From the NCBI GenBank assembly GCA_025992855.1, contig DAJPGB010000001.1, forward strand, positions 744,001 through 808,000: a stretch of DNA of 64,000 bases. Direction: 5' to 3'. A model generated the notes under the pieces. That model worked only from the letters and a program-made list of their open reading frames with translations. It did no database searches and was not told the DNA's origin. This DNA comes from Coriobacteriaceae bacterium. GTDB taxonomy: Bacteria; Actinomycetota; Coriobacteriia; Coriobacteriales; Coriobacteriaceae. Positions 24,556 through 33,630 of the stretch are shown here, one piece after another. Position 1 is the first letter of the stretch. Every line of letters starts with the position of its first letter. Both the position numbers and the translations under genes were made by a program.

Positions 24556-25303
24556 TCAAGACTTTAGTCTGCTGGGCGCGCAGCGGCCAGCTTTAAACCA
24601 CCCGCTACGCGGGTGGAGACAAACGGCTTTACAAAGCCACCCCTCCGACCGATATTGACGATTGTTCAGGCCGTCAAGAATTCGAGTCGAAGGGGTGGTC
24701 GCCATGGCCCAGAAGGCCTACAGCCTTTCCCACACGAGGTGGATGTGCAAGTACCACATCGTGTTCACGCCGAAGTATAGGCGCAAAGTGATCTACAACC
24801 AAATCAGGAGCGACATAGGGGAGATCCTCAGGAAGCTGTGCGAGTACAAGGGGATCGAGATAATCGAGGGGCACCTGATGCCCGACCACGTGCACGTGCT
24901 GCTGGCGATCCCGCCGAAGTACAGCGTCGCGAGCGTCATGGGCTACCTGAAGGGGAAGAGCTCGCTGATGATATTCGACAGGCACGCCAACCTCAAGTAC
25001 AAGTTCGGCAACAGGAAGTTCTGGGTGGAGGGCCACTGCGTGTCCACCGTCGGCCTGAACGAGGCGACGATCGCCAAGTACATCAGGGAGCAGGAGTCCC
25101 ACGACATCGCGCTGGACAAGCTGAGCGTGAAGGAGTACGAGGACCCCTTCAAGAGGAGGTGACCCCGCCGGTTCGACCGGCGCGCCACGGGTCAAGATGC
25201 ACTAGGCCTGGACGAAGTCCGGGCCCGCGCCTTTAGACGCGAGCCCGGAGCCCGTGGGTTATACCCTAAGAGCAAACCACCCTTTTTAAGGGTGGTTCTG
25301 ATT
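24556..25303 (+). mobile_element. IS200-type element, copy 2 of a tandem pair
   Basis: Nearly identical to copy 1 at an offset of 748 bp. Differences seen include the left-end hairpin loop region (GCTACGC versus GCTATGC), GAATTC versus GAACTC upstream of tnpA, and one codon in tnpA. The unit ends at ...TTCTGATT (25303), just before the dacA stop region. Confidence 0.85.
24704..25162 (+). CDS. tnpA: IS200/IS605-family transposase TnpA, copy 2
   Basis: This 152-residue copy keeps the HUH motif (His62, His64) and Tyr126, and differs from copy 1 by Val instead of Ala at residue 108 in the visible comparison. Both copies look intact. The near identity points to a recent tandem duplication or to insertion next to an existing copy. 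Confidence 0.93.
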   Translation: MAQKAYSLSHTRWMCKYHIVFTPKYRRKVIYNQIRSDIGEILRKLCEYKGIEIIEGHLMPDHVHVLLAIPPKYSVASVMGYLKGKSSLMIFDRHANLKYKFGNRKFWVEGHCVSTVGLNEATIAKYIREQESHDIALDKLSVKEYEDPFKRR

Positions 25304-25323
25304 GGACTTATTATTCTTGCGCC

Positions 25324-26664
25324 CTACACCTCGGGCGCCTTGGCGACGGTCTCGCTTTCTGCCGTGAGTGGGCGGTTGTCGATGCGACGGCCCAAGCGAT
25401 CAAGCTTCACAAGGAGCCATTCAATGGGATTCGGCCCTGCGCCTTCCTCGTCGGCAACCAGGTCCATGACGGCGATCTTGGTGCCGTCCTGCTTGAGCGT
25501 GACGCTACCCACCTTGTCGCCCACATGCACCGTGCCCGAAAGATCGTCGTAGCTAACCTTTTCGGTCACCTCGCCGGCAAGGGAAAACACGGTCGCTTGC
25601 GCCGTGGGATCGGCGAGTGTGGCGTCGATCGTCTTATCCGTCCAGTCGGTTTGGCCAATGCGCGCCATAAGCGGGTTGCCGTTGGCGGTCTTTTCCTGTG
25701 TGTTGGCGATTGCGACCGTCACCTTGTGACCGTAGTACCAATTGGCAAGGGTTGCGGTATCGGTAAAGCGCTGGTCGGTGGTGGTGGAGTTCAAAACGAC
25801 GGTGTAGATCTCGTCGCCGTCGCGGTTGTAGGCGCTCGTAAAGCAATAGCCCGCGTCGTCGGTGGTGCCGGTCTTGCCACCGATGTTGCCATCTTGGCCC
25901 AGCAAATAGTTATGCGTGTCCATGGAATGCGAATGGTCGGTGCCGTCGGCGCCCGTGACCTCGATCCAGGAATCCTCGCTCGCTACGACCTCGCGGATCG
26001 TGTCGTTTTTCATGGCCTCCTGCATCATCAGTGCCACGTCATGTGCGGTTGAGTGCATGTCGCCGGCCCATTCATCAAAGTCCAGACCGTGTGGGTTTTC
26101 AAAGACCGTGCCGGTGCAGCCGAGCTTTTTGGCGCGCTCGTTCATGGCCTTCACAAAGGTTGCCTCGGCGTCTTTGGTCTTAGGGTCGATCTTCTTGCCC
26201 ACATATTCGGCGAGCACGACGGCGGCGTCGTTGCCCGAGGGAATCATCAGGCCGCGCAGTGCCTGCTCCACGGTAAGCTCGTCACCTTCGAGCAAGCCGG
26301 CGGTCGAATTACCCACGGTGGCTGCGGCGTTGCTCACCGTGACCTTCTCGTCCATCTTGCAATTCTCGACGGTTAGGATCGCGGTCATGACCTTGGTGAT
26401 CGAGGCGATTTTAACCTGCTCATCGGCGCCGCGCCCATAGTAGACGGTGCCGTCTTTGCCCATGACGAGCGCATTGGTCGCATCGATATCGGGCAGATTT
26501 TCGGCCGTGATGCCGCGCGCGTCGGCGGTTTTGCCGCAAACATTGTCGGTCGTGAGTACTTGGGCGCCGGCGACGGTGGGCACGCCAGCGGCAAGGGCGA
26601 TAGCGCAGACAAAGCCGGCGGCAAGCTGAGCTGAGCGCTTTGCAAAAGAGGTGAGGGACTTCAC
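25324..26664 (-). CDS. dacA: D-alanyl-D-alanine carboxypeptidase (penicillin-binding protein 5 type)
   Basis: The 446-residue exported enzyme trims the terminal D-Ala of peptidoglycan stem peptides. Starting at GTG 26664 it begins VKSLTSFAKRSAQLAAGFVC, a good signal peptide, whereas longer readings add a nonsignal stretch that overlaps the likely -10 box TATACT (26704-26709, minus strand). Catalytic motifs are SITK (Ser88, Lys91), SGN (Ser143) and KTG (Lys264). A beta-rich C-terminal domain follows from about residue 330; the C-terminus lacks an obvious amphipathic anchor. It is divergent from the VanRS-like pair. Confidence 0.9.
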   Translation of the reverse strand: MKSLTSFAKRSAQLAAGFVCAIALAAGVPTVAGAQVLTTDNVCGKTADARGITAENLPDIDATNALVMGKDGTVYYGRGADEQVKIASITKVMTAILTVENCKMDEKVTVSNAAATVGNSTAGLLEGDELTVEQALRGLMIPSGNDAAVVLAEYVGKKIDPKTKDAEATFVKAMNERAKKLGCTGTVFENPHGLDFDEWAGDMHSTAHDVALMMQEAMKNDTIREVVASEDSWIEVTGADGTDHSHSMDTHNYLLGQDGNIGGKTGTTDDAGYCFTSAYNRDGDEIYTVVLNSTTTDQRFTDTATLANWYYGHKVTVAIANTQEKTANGNPLMARIGQTDWTDKTIDATLADPTAQATVFSLAGEVTEKVSYDDLSGTVHVGDKVGSVTLKQDGTKIAVMDLVADEEGAGPNPIEWLLVKLDRLGRRIDNRPLTAESETVAKAPEV

Positions 26665-26861
26665 AGATTTCGCTTTCGACGGGATGGTCTCTTCTGGAAC
26701 TAGAGTATATCGTTTGCCGGTGTCGGCGATCATCGCGTGCGTGCGTGGCCCACATCCGCGCCCGAACGGGCACAAGGGTGCTTAAGGCCGACTTAATCAC
26801 CCACGCTTGTTGTGTGTGGCATGCGCCCCCTCGGGCATAATGGAGCGCGAGAGGAGCACGC

Positions 26862-27557
26862 ATGAACGAGCGCATTTTGGTAGTTGATGACGAAAAGGCC
26901 ATCGCCGACTTGGTTGGTATCTACCTTACAAAAGAAGGCTTTGACGTACAGGTCGCCTATAGCGGGGCCGATGCTGCCAAGGCAATCTTGGAGCAGGAGT
27001 TCGATCTTGCGCTGCTGGATGTCATGCTGCCCGATATCGATGGGCTTGAGTTGCTGCGTACGATCCGTTCCAGCCATACCTATCCCGTGATCATGCTGAC
27101 GGCGCGCGATGCCCAGCAAGACAAGATCGAGGGCCTTTCGCTTGGCGCGGACGATTACGTGGTTAAGCCGTTCCGTCCGCTTGAGCTCATCGCGCGCGTG
27201 CATGCTCAGCTTCGCCGCTACACCAGCTACGGTAGCCGCGCGCAGGTGGCCGAGTCGCCGATCATCCAGCTCGACGGCCTGGAGATCAACCGCGATGCTC
27301 GTTCCGTAATGGTGGACGGTGCGCCGGTGCGCCTCACGCCCATCGAGTATTCCATCTTGCTGTATCTGGTCGAGCATCGCGGCAGTGTGGTGGCCGTGGA
27401 GGATCTGTTCCGCGCGGTGTGGAACGAGGATTTTATGCCCGGCTCCAACAATACGGTGATGGTGCACATTCGCCACCTGCGCGAAAAGATCGGTGACGAC
27501 GCTCAAAAGCCGCGCTTTATCAAAAACGTCTGGGGCGTCGGCTACATAATCGAATAA
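26862..27557 (+). CDS. OmpR/VanR-like response regulator
   Basis: The 231-residue regulator has a receiver domain (ILVVDDEKAIADL, phosphoacceptor in LALLDVMLPDIDGLE, switch Lys in DDYVVKPFRPLE) and a C-terminal winged helix (VRLTPIEYSILLYLVEHRGS, then VMVHIRHLREKIGDD). It resembles VanR-type regulators. It lies 25 bases upstream of a VanS-like kinase and divergent from a wall carboxypeptidase, which suggests control of cell-wall genes. A GAGAGGAG site precedes the ATG. Confidence 0.88.
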   Translation: MNERILVVDDEKAIADLVGIYLTKEGFDVQVAYSGADAAKAILEQEFDLALLDVMLPDIDGLELLRTIRSSHTYPVIMLTARDAQQDKIEGLSLGADDYVVKPFRPLELIARVHAQLRRYTSYGSRAQVAESPIIQLDGLEINRDARSVMVDGAPVRLTPIEYSILLYLVEHRGSVVAVEDLFRAVWNEDFMPGSNNTVMVHIRHLREKIGDDAQKPRFIKNVWGVGYIIE

Positions 27558-27582
27558 CGCCTTTGATGGTGGGGAAGCGGAT

Positions 27583-28821
27583 ATGACAAAAGACGATAGG
27601 CAGGCATTCGAGGTGCCCGATCGACTCTTTGAATACGTGAGGTCGGTCGTCGACAACCGCGCGCTTGCAACGGTGCTGCTCTTTTTGCTGAGCCTGCTGC
27701 TGATTGGCATCGATAACATCGCTGGAATCTTGGCGGTGCTGCTTGTCGGCTTTTTGCTGATCGATCGATTTGAAATCGTACGCCGCTGCGTGGTGATTGG
27801 CGGTGCCGCGTGGGCCATGACGTTGGCGATTGGCGCCATGGCACTCGGCGGCATCGAAGGGCCGGTGCTGTTCGATGCCGGCTTTGTATTCAACATGCTT
27901 GGCTTTGTGCTGGCGCTTGCCGTGTGCGTGCTGTTCTTTTGCGGCCGCGCCCTGTACTACCAGGGCTATGAGCAGGGCGAGCAGCATGCCGATTGTGTGC
28001 TGGCCGCTCGTATTCAAGATCGCCTGATCGATCACCCCGACACCTGGGACAACATCGACGGCGACTTCCTGGAGGTCGAGGGCGCACTCAACCGTGTGCG
28101 CGATCGCGAGCGCAAGGTGCAGCAGGCCTTGCGTGACGAGTCTCATCGCAAGGACGATCTGGTCACGTACTTGGCACATGACCTACGCACCCCGCTTGCC
28201 AGTGTGGTGGGCTATCTTTCGCTGCTGCAAGAGGCTCCTGAGCTGCCGGTTGAGCAACGTGCACACTTTACGGGCGTGGCGCTCGACAAGGCGCACCGGC
28301 TCGATGCGCTCATCGAAGAGTTCTTCGATATCACGCGCTTTGACTTCCACGATATCGTGCTCACGCGCGGCTATGTTGATCTGGGGTTGCTGCTGGCTCA
28401 GGTGGCTGACGAGTTCTATCCCATCCTCAACGAGCAACATAAGGAAGCCCAGGTTGATATTCGCGAGGACCTGACGGTGCTCGTGGATGGCGATAAGATG
28501 GCCCGCGTGTTTAACAACATCATGAAAAACGCCGTCGCCTATAGCTATGAGGGCTCGACTATCACGATTGAGGCCAGGCGCCAAGACGATGGCGGCGTGC
28601 GCGTGCGCTTTATCAATCAGGGCGATCCTATCCCTGCGGCTAAGCTCAAGGTGATCTTTGAGAAGTTCTATCGCCTGGATGCGGCGCGTGCGACCAATCG
28701 CGGTGGTGCCGGTTTGGGCCTTGCTATTGCCAAGGAGATCATCGCGGCACACGGCGGTACCGTTGCAAGTGAATCGACGCCCGAACACACGATATTCACC
28801 ATCGAGCTGCCCGCCGCATAG
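27583..28821 (+). CDS. VanS-like membrane sensor histidine kinase
   Basis: The 412-residue kinase has four hydrophobic segments in its first 130 residues, a linker, the H-box YLAHDLRTPLASVVGYLSLL, an N-box (VFNNIMKNAVAYSYEG) and G-boxes (GGAGLGLAIAKEIIAAHGG). It would phosphorylate the adjacent VanR-like regulator. No vanHAX-type ligase genes are present, so glycopeptide resistance cannot be inferred; a wall-stress role is more likely. Confidence 0.87.
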   Translation: MTKDDRQAFEVPDRLFEYVRSVVDNRALATVLLFLLSLLLIGIDNIAGILAVLLVGFLLIDRFEIVRRCVVIGGAAWAMTLAIGAMALGGIEGPVLFDAGFVFNMLGFVLALAVCVLFFCGRALYYQGYEQGEQHADCVLAARIQDRLIDHPDTWDNIDGDFLEVEGALNRVRDRERKVQQALRDESHRKDDLVTYLAHDLRTPLASVVGYLSLLQEAPELPVEQRAHFTGVALDKAHRLDALIEEFFDITRFDFHDIVLTRGYVDLGLLLAQVADEFYPILNEQHKEAQVDIREDLTVLVDGDKMARVFNNIMKNAVAYSYEGSTITIEARRQDDGGVRVRFINQGDPIPAAKLKVIFEKFYRLDAARATNRGGAGLGLAIAKEIIAAHGGTVASESTPEHTIFTIELPAA

Positions 28822-28924
28822 CTAGCGTGCCCTTACAAACACTTGACAATGTGCTCACGTGCGTATGAGCCGCGATTCCTACTATTGATACTGCTGAATT
28901 GATATCGATATGGAGGTGTGCGGT

Positions 28925-29800
28925 ATGACGGCTGCTGCGGCTGCGGAGCCCACGGAGCTTGAAGAACTCATGGAAGCGCAGGCCGAGGCCGCGCATGAGC
29001 GCGAGGTTGGGGATGCGACTCGCCCCACGGCAGAGGATCTTGCCGCCTCGCCGACGCGCATCGATGTCGAGGGCATCGACCTGTTCTATGGCGACCACCA
29101 TGCGCTCAAGGACGTGAATATCAAGATCCGCGACAAGCAGATCACCTCGTTCATCGGGCCTTCGGGCTGCGGAAAGTCCACGTTGCTGCGCTGCTTTAAC
29201 CGCATGAACGACGGCATCAAGGATTGCCGCATCGAGGGCAAGATTGCGTTCGATGGTCAAGATATCCTGGGCGATTGCGACATCTGCCGTTTGCGCCAGC
29301 GCGTGGGCATGGTGTTCCAACGCCCCAACCCATTTCCCATGAGCATCTACGACAACGTCGCCTACGGTCCTCTCGGTATGGGTGTGCGCGACCGCGCCGT
29401 GCTCGATGAGCTGGTCGAGGACTCCCTGCGTCGCGCTGCCCTGTGGGACGAGGTCAAGGACAAGCTCAAAGAGTCGGGCCTGGGTCTTTCGGGTGGACAG
29501 CAGCAGCGCCTGTGCATCGCTCGCGCACTTGCCGTGCAGCCCGACATTCTGCTGATGGACGAGCCGACCTCGGCACTCGACCCTGTGTCGACGTTGGTGG
29601 TGGAGCAGCTGGCCTGCGAGCTCAAGGAGACCTGCACGCTGGTGGTCGTGACGCACAACATGCAGCAGGCCGCGCGTATTTCCGATTCGGTTGCGTTCTT
29701 TTTGCTGGGTGAGCTGGTGGAGCACGCGCCCACCGCGCAACTCTTCAAGAATCCGTCCGATCCGCGCACCGCGGATTATTTGACGGGGCGTTTTGGCTGA
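28925..29800 (+). CDS. pstB: Phosphate ABC transporter ATP-binding protein
   Basis: The 291-residue ATPase has Walker A (IGPSGCGKSTLLRCFNRMND), Q-loop (VFQRPNPFPMSIYDNVAYGP, a PstB hallmark), signature LSGGQQQRLCIARAL, and Walker B (ILLMDEPTSALDP). PstB powers high-affinity phosphate uptake with PstSCA and takes part in phosphate signalling with PhoU/PhoR. A 40-residue acidic N-terminal extension is unusual. ATG 28925 follows GGAGGTG. The other pst genes are not in the window, but phoB- and phoR-like genes follow directly. Confidence 0.93.
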   Translation: MTAAAAAEPTELEELMEAQAEAAHEREVGDATRPTAEDLAASPTRIDVEGIDLFYGDHHALKDVNIKIRDKQITSFIGPSGCGKSTLLRCFNRMNDGIKDCRIEGKIAFDGQDILGDCDICRLRQRVGMVFQRPNPFPMSIYDNVAYGPLGMGVRDRAVLDELVEDSLRRAALWDEVKDKLKESGLGLSGGQQQRLCIARALAVQPDILLMDEPTSALDPVSTLVVEQLACELKETCTLVVVTHNMQQAARISDSVAFFLLGELVEHAPTAQLFKNPSDPRTADYLTGRFG

Positions 29801-29864
29801 CGCTGTCTTTTACAGGTGCCTTTAGGGTTAAGATGCGGTCATATCGGCCGCAAAGGGGTTCAAC

Positions 29865-30593
29865 ATGATCTATTACGTCGAGGACGATGACAACATCAGG
29901 GATTTGACAGTCTACGCGCTGCGCAAGCAGGGAATCGAGGCCGAGGGCTTTTCGTGTGATGGCGAGTTTAAAGCTGCCGTGGCGCGACGGGTGCCCGATG
30001 CTGTGCTGCTCGATATCATGCTGCCCGACACCGATGGCTTGGCGATTATGCGTCGCCTGCGTGCCGATCGCCTGACGGCGACGGTGCCCATCATGATGCT
30101 TACCGCCAAGGACACCGAACTCGACAAGGTGATGGCGCTCGATGGCGGTGCCGACGATTACCTGACTAAGCCGTTTTCGCTCATGGAGCTTGCGAGCCGC
30201 TGCCGCGCACTGCTGCGTCGCGGCGGCATGGTCAAGCAGGCGAGCGATGTGCTCAGCGTGGGCGACATCGTGCTTTCGCCCAGCCATCGCGAGGTGACCG
30301 TTGCCGGCGAGCCGCTTAAGCTCACCCTGCGCGAGTTCGACCTGCTCGAGTACCTCATGCGCAAGCCCGGTGTGGTCTTTACCCGCGAGTCGTTGCTGCA
30401 GAGCGTGTGGGGCTGGGACTTCGACGGCGGTTCGCGCACCGTTGACGTGCACGTGCAGACGCTTCGCCAAAAACTGGGCGAGCATGCCAGCGCCATCGAG
30501 ACCGTGCGCGGCGTGGGTTATCGCCTGGCCGAGCCTTCTGCCGGTGATGGTGCCGAAGGCGACGACACCGCGGCCACCGCATCGGAGGAGTAG
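29865..30593 (+). CDS. PhoB/PhoP-like response regulator
   Basis: The 242-residue OmpR-family regulator has receiver motifs IYYVEDDDNIRDL, VLLDIMLPDTDGLAI and DDYLTKPFSLMEL, and a winged-helix output domain (LKLTLREFDLLEYLMRKPG, then RTVDVHVQTLRQKLGE). Position between pstB and a PhoR-like kinase supports control of phosphate genes. The C-terminal 15 residues are an acidic tail. The kinase gene begins three bases after its stop. Confidence 0.88.
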   Translation: MIYYVEDDDNIRDLTVYALRKQGIEAEGFSCDGEFKAAVARRVPDAVLLDIMLPDTDGLAIMRRLRADRLTATVPIMMLTAKDTELDKVMALDGGADDYLTKPFSLMELASRCRALLRRGGMVKQASDVLSVGDIVLSPSHREVTVAGEPLKLTLREFDLLEYLMRKPGVVFTRESLLQSVWGWDFDGGSRTVDVHVQTLRQKLGEHASAIETVRGVGYRLAEPSAGDGAEGDDTAATASEE

Positions 30594-30596
30594 CCC

Positions 30597-32021
30597 GTGG
30601 TCTTCGCCCCCCAGGGAAAACATACGCTGTCGCACCGCGTTTTTGTGACGATCTTTGTCTGCGCCATGGCGGTTATCGTGGCGTTTACGGTGCTGGGTGC
30701 GTTCTTTGTGCAAAACACTTTGGCGGATGCCACGAGTGCCAATCTGGCGCAGGAAACCGAGCTCATTGCTGCCGCCCTCGACGAGCAGCAGGAGCCCATT
30801 CCGTTCTTGCGAAGCCTCGATCGCGAGGATCTTCGTATCACGCTGATCAATAAGGACGGATCTGTTGCCTACGACAACGAGGCGTCGCCTTCCACACTGC
30901 CCAACCATGGCGATCGCCCCGAGGTCATCGAGGCCTTTGAGAGTGGTTCGGGTTCCGCGGAGCGCGCAAGCTCTACACTCGACGAGATTATGCTGTATCG
31001 CGCCGTCACCCTTGATAACGGCCAGGTCGTTCGCTTGGCGCAGGCCCAGCCTGGCGTTGCGGCGATTTTGCTGTCGATGCTGGCGCCGATGCTGCTTATC
31101 GCAGCAGCGGGTGCAGTACTCTCGTTTTTTATGGCGCGCCGTGAGTCCCGTGCCATCATCGCGCCGTTGCAAGAGGTGGATTTGGATCACCCACGCCGTA
31201 GCTATGAGCACGCCTATGCCGAGATGGTCCCCATGCTTGAGCGTATCGAGTCGCAGCGCCAGGAACTCAAGCGCCAAATGGCGGTGCTAGCGGACAACGA
31301 CCGTATGCGCCGCGAGTTCACGGCGAATATCACCCATGAGCTCAAGACGCCGCTTACGGCGATTTCGGGCTATGCCGAGCTCATCGCAAATGGCATGGTC
31401 GAGGGCGAGGACGACCTGCGCAACTTTGGCGGTCGCATCTATCGTGAGGCGGGCCGCTTGGCAGCGCTTGTCAACGACATCCTTACGCTGTCTAACTTGG
31501 ACGAGGCCGAACGTGCAACTGAAGGCGAGGCAGTGCCCATTGGGTCCACGGAGCCTATTGAGCTCTCGCGTGCGATCTACGCGGTTGAGCAGCGTCTTGA
31601 ACAGGTTGCCCGTCAGGCGAATGTGACGATAAGTCATGAGACCAAGCCTGTGGTCATCGAAGGCGTGTCGCGCTTGGTCGACGAGCTCATCTATAATCTG
31701 GCAAGCAACGCCATCCGCTACAATCGGCCCGGCGGTACGGTTACGCTGCAGTGCGGCACCAACGACGAAGGCCATCCGTTCCTCGCTGTCGCCGACACGG
31801 GAATCGGTATCGCGCCTGAAGAACAGGGCAAGGTATTTGAGCGGTTCTATCGCGTGGACAAGAGTAGGTCCAAGGCACGCGGCGGAACCGGCCTGGGGCT
31901 TGCCATTGTCAAGCATGCGGCCCTGTATCATCACGCCACGCTCGATCTGTCGAGCGAGTTGGGCGTGGGAACCACCATTACGGTGACGTTTCCCATACAG
32001 CAGGACGAGCCATTCGCATAG
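30597..32021 (+). CDS. PhoR-like sensor histidine kinase
   Basis: The 474-residue kinase has two membrane segments (about residues 14-40 and 155-180) enclosing a 115-residue extracytoplasmic sensor, then the H-box FTANITHELKTPLTAISGYA, N-box (LIYNLASNAIRYNRPGG) and G-boxes (RGGTGLGLAIVKHAALYHHA). The layout suits phosphate sensing with the adjacent regulator. It starts with GTG, probably translationally coupled. A terminator follows. Confidence 0.88.
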   Translation: MVFAPQGKHTLSHRVFVTIFVCAMAVIVAFTVLGAFFVQNTLADATSANLAQETELIAAALDEQQEPIPFLRSLDREDLRITLINKDGSVAYDNEASPSTLPNHGDRPEVIEAFESGSGSAERASSTLDEIMLYRAVTLDNGQVVRLAQAQPGVAAILLSMLAPMLLIAAAGAVLSFFMARRESRAIIAPLQEVDLDHPRRSYEHAYAEMVPMLERIESQRQELKRQMAVLADNDRMRREFTANITHELKTPLTAISGYAELIANGMVEGEDDLRNFGGRIYREAGRLAALVNDILTLSNLDEAERATEGEAVPIGSTEPIELSRAIYAVEQRLEQVARQANVTISHETKPVVIEGVSRLVDELIYNLASNAIRYNRPGGTVTLQCGTNDEGHPFLAVADTGIGIAPEEQGKVFERFYRVDKSRSKARGGTGLGLAIVKHAALYHHATLDLSSELGVGTTITVTFPIQQDEPFA

Positions 32022-32042
32022 CGATACAACATAGATATTGAT

Positions 32043-32080
32043 GTAGACGCCGCATTTGACTTTCGGGTGCGGCGTTGTTG
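32043..32080 (+). terminator. Terminator after the phoR-like gene
   Basis: ACGCCGCA pairs with TGCGGCGT and is followed by a weak T-rich stretch (TGTTGTG). Confidence 0.6.
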
Positions 32081-32216
32081 TGCAATTTTACGATTGCTTC
32101 CGACATTTTTACAGGAGAGCCTGTTTCTTATGTATAGAGTTTGGTCTCGGTAAAAAGATGCGATAACATACGGACAGTTTTGTCAATCCGAACTGGGGAA
32201 ATGAAAGGCAAGCTGC

Positions 32217-32873
32217 ATGACCCTTCTCGAACTGTTCCAGCTGCTGAAGAAGCACCTCAAGCTGGTCATCACCCTTCCGGTGGTCTGCGCGATCGCCATG
32301 GGCATCGTGTCCTTCATTGCGATGGACAACACCTATACCGCGACGACGAGCATGTACATTCTCGCCAAGACCGACGATAGCGGTCAGATGAGCTACAACG
32401 ATCTCTCGGCGAGCCAGATGCTTTCCAACGATATCGCCACGCTGCTGGATAGCGATAGCGTTAAGAGCGGCGCCGCCAAAGAACTGGGCCTCACCGATCT
32501 GGATGACTACAAGGTGTCTGTTTCCTCCGAGACCACCACGCGTGTCATTACGCTTTCGGTTACCGGCACCGATGCCAAGGAGACGGCTGAGGTCGCAAAG
32601 GCCATTGCCAGCTCGGTGAGTACGGTCGCTCAGAACGTCGGCGCTGCCCAGAGCATCAACGTTATCGACGAGGCTAAGACCCCCGAAGCCCCCAGCGGCC
32701 CCAAGCGCACGCTGTATATTGCCGTCGCGTTCCTCGCCGGTATCTTTATCGCAGTTGCCTATGTCGTTTTGGCAGACATGCTCAATACCCGCATCCGCGG
32801 TGCCGAAGAGGCAGAAGAGCTCCTGGGTATTCCCGTTGTTGGCCGAATTCCGGCTATGAAAGGTGGTAAATAG
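32217..32873 (+). CDS. Wzz/YveK-like polysaccharide co-polymerase (BY-kinase activator)
   Basis: The 218-residue protein has two membrane segments (about residues 17-38 and 165-185) and an exported coiled domain between, with the Wzz-type ending (RIRGAEEAEELLGIPVVGRI). In Gram-positive bacteria such proteins activate a partner tyrosine kinase and set polysaccharide chain length. The kinase gene begins three bases after its stop. Confidence 0.88.
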   Translation: MTLLELFQLLKKHLKLVITLPVVCAIAMGIVSFIAMDNTYTATTSMYILAKTDDSGQMSYNDLSASQMLSNDIATLLDSDSVKSGAAKELGLTDLDDYKVSVSSETTTRVITLSVTGTDAKETAEVAKAIASSVSTVAQNVGAAQSINVIDEAKTPEAPSGPKRTLYIAVAFLAGIFIAVAYVVLADMLNTRIRGAEEAEELLGIPVVGRIPAMKGGK

Positions 32874-32875
32874 GC

Positions 32876-33613
32876 ATGGCTAAGGCAAAGAACACCGATA
32901 AGCTCGTTGTACAGAATGCCGCCAAGACCCTTCTGGCCAACATCCGCTTTGCGAGCGTGGATGACCCCATTCGCACCATCACCGTTACCTCCTCGATTCC
33001 CAACGAGGGCAAGTCTACGGTTTCCATTAACCTTGCTCAGGCAATCGCCACGAGCGGCAAGTCCGTGCTCCTGGTCGAGGCCGATATGCGCCGCAGGTCC
33101 CTTTCCGATATGCTCGGCGTTCGTTCGCGCGGCGGACTCTATGCGGTCCTTTCCGAGCAGATCTCCATTGACCAGGCGATTGTCGAGACGGGTCAGAAGA
33201 ACTTCTACTTCCTCGATGCCGAGCCGCATATTCCCAATCCTGCCGACATCATCGTCTCTCACCGCTTTGCCAAGCTGGTAAAGGCACTGTCCGCCAAGTT
33301 CCAGTACGTCATCTTTGATGCTCCCCCGGTCGGCACCTTCATCGATGCTGCCGAGATCGCAAGTCTGACCGACGGTGCGCTTTTTGTCGTGCGTGAGGAC
33401 TTCACCAAGCGCGAGGAGGCGCTCAACGCCATCGGTCAGCTTAAGAAGTCCGAGAAGGTCAAGCTCATCGGTACCGTTATGAACTACTGCGAGACCGAGA
33501 CCAGCGAGTACTACTACTCCTACTACACCAAGGACGGTAAGAAGGTGAAGAAGGGCTCCGACGATCAGGGGACTTCCAAAAAGGGCATCTTCACCAACCG
33601 AGCAAACGTTTAG
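32876..33613 (+). CDS. CpsD/CapB-like bacterial tyrosine kinase
   Basis: The 245-residue BY-kinase has Walker A (SSIPNEGKSTVSINLAQAIA), Walker A' (VLLVEADMRRRSLSDMLG), Walker B (QYVIFDAPPVGTF) and a C-terminal tyrosine cluster (SEYYYSYYTKDGKK), the autophosphorylation site. It works with the Wzz-like protein upstream and the phosphatase downstream to control capsule or exopolysaccharide export. No glycosyltransferase genes are in the window. Confidence 0.92.
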   Translation: MAKAKNTDKLVVQNAAKTLLANIRFASVDDPIRTITVTSSIPNEGKSTVSINLAQAIATSGKSVLLVEADMRRRSLSDMLGVRSRGGLYAVLSEQISIDQAIVETGQKNFYFLDAEPHIPNPADIIVSHRFAKLVKALSAKFQYVIFDAPPVGTFIDAAEIASLTDGALFVVREDFTKREEALNAIGQLKKSEKVKLIGTVMNYCETETSEYYYSYYTKDGKKVKKGSDDQGTSKKGIFTNRANV

Positions 33614-33630
33614 TTGATTAAGGCTGACCT

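Noticed and set aside
23956..25162. TnpA copies as REP-associated (RAYT) transposases for the 46-bp repeats
   Set aside because: They have IS200-type length and both element ends with hairpins unlike the 46-bp repeats, so a link to those repeats is not supported.
27583..28821. Glycopeptide resistance locus
   Set aside because: VanRS-like genes are present but there is no vanH, ligase or vanX gene, so resistance cannot be claimed.
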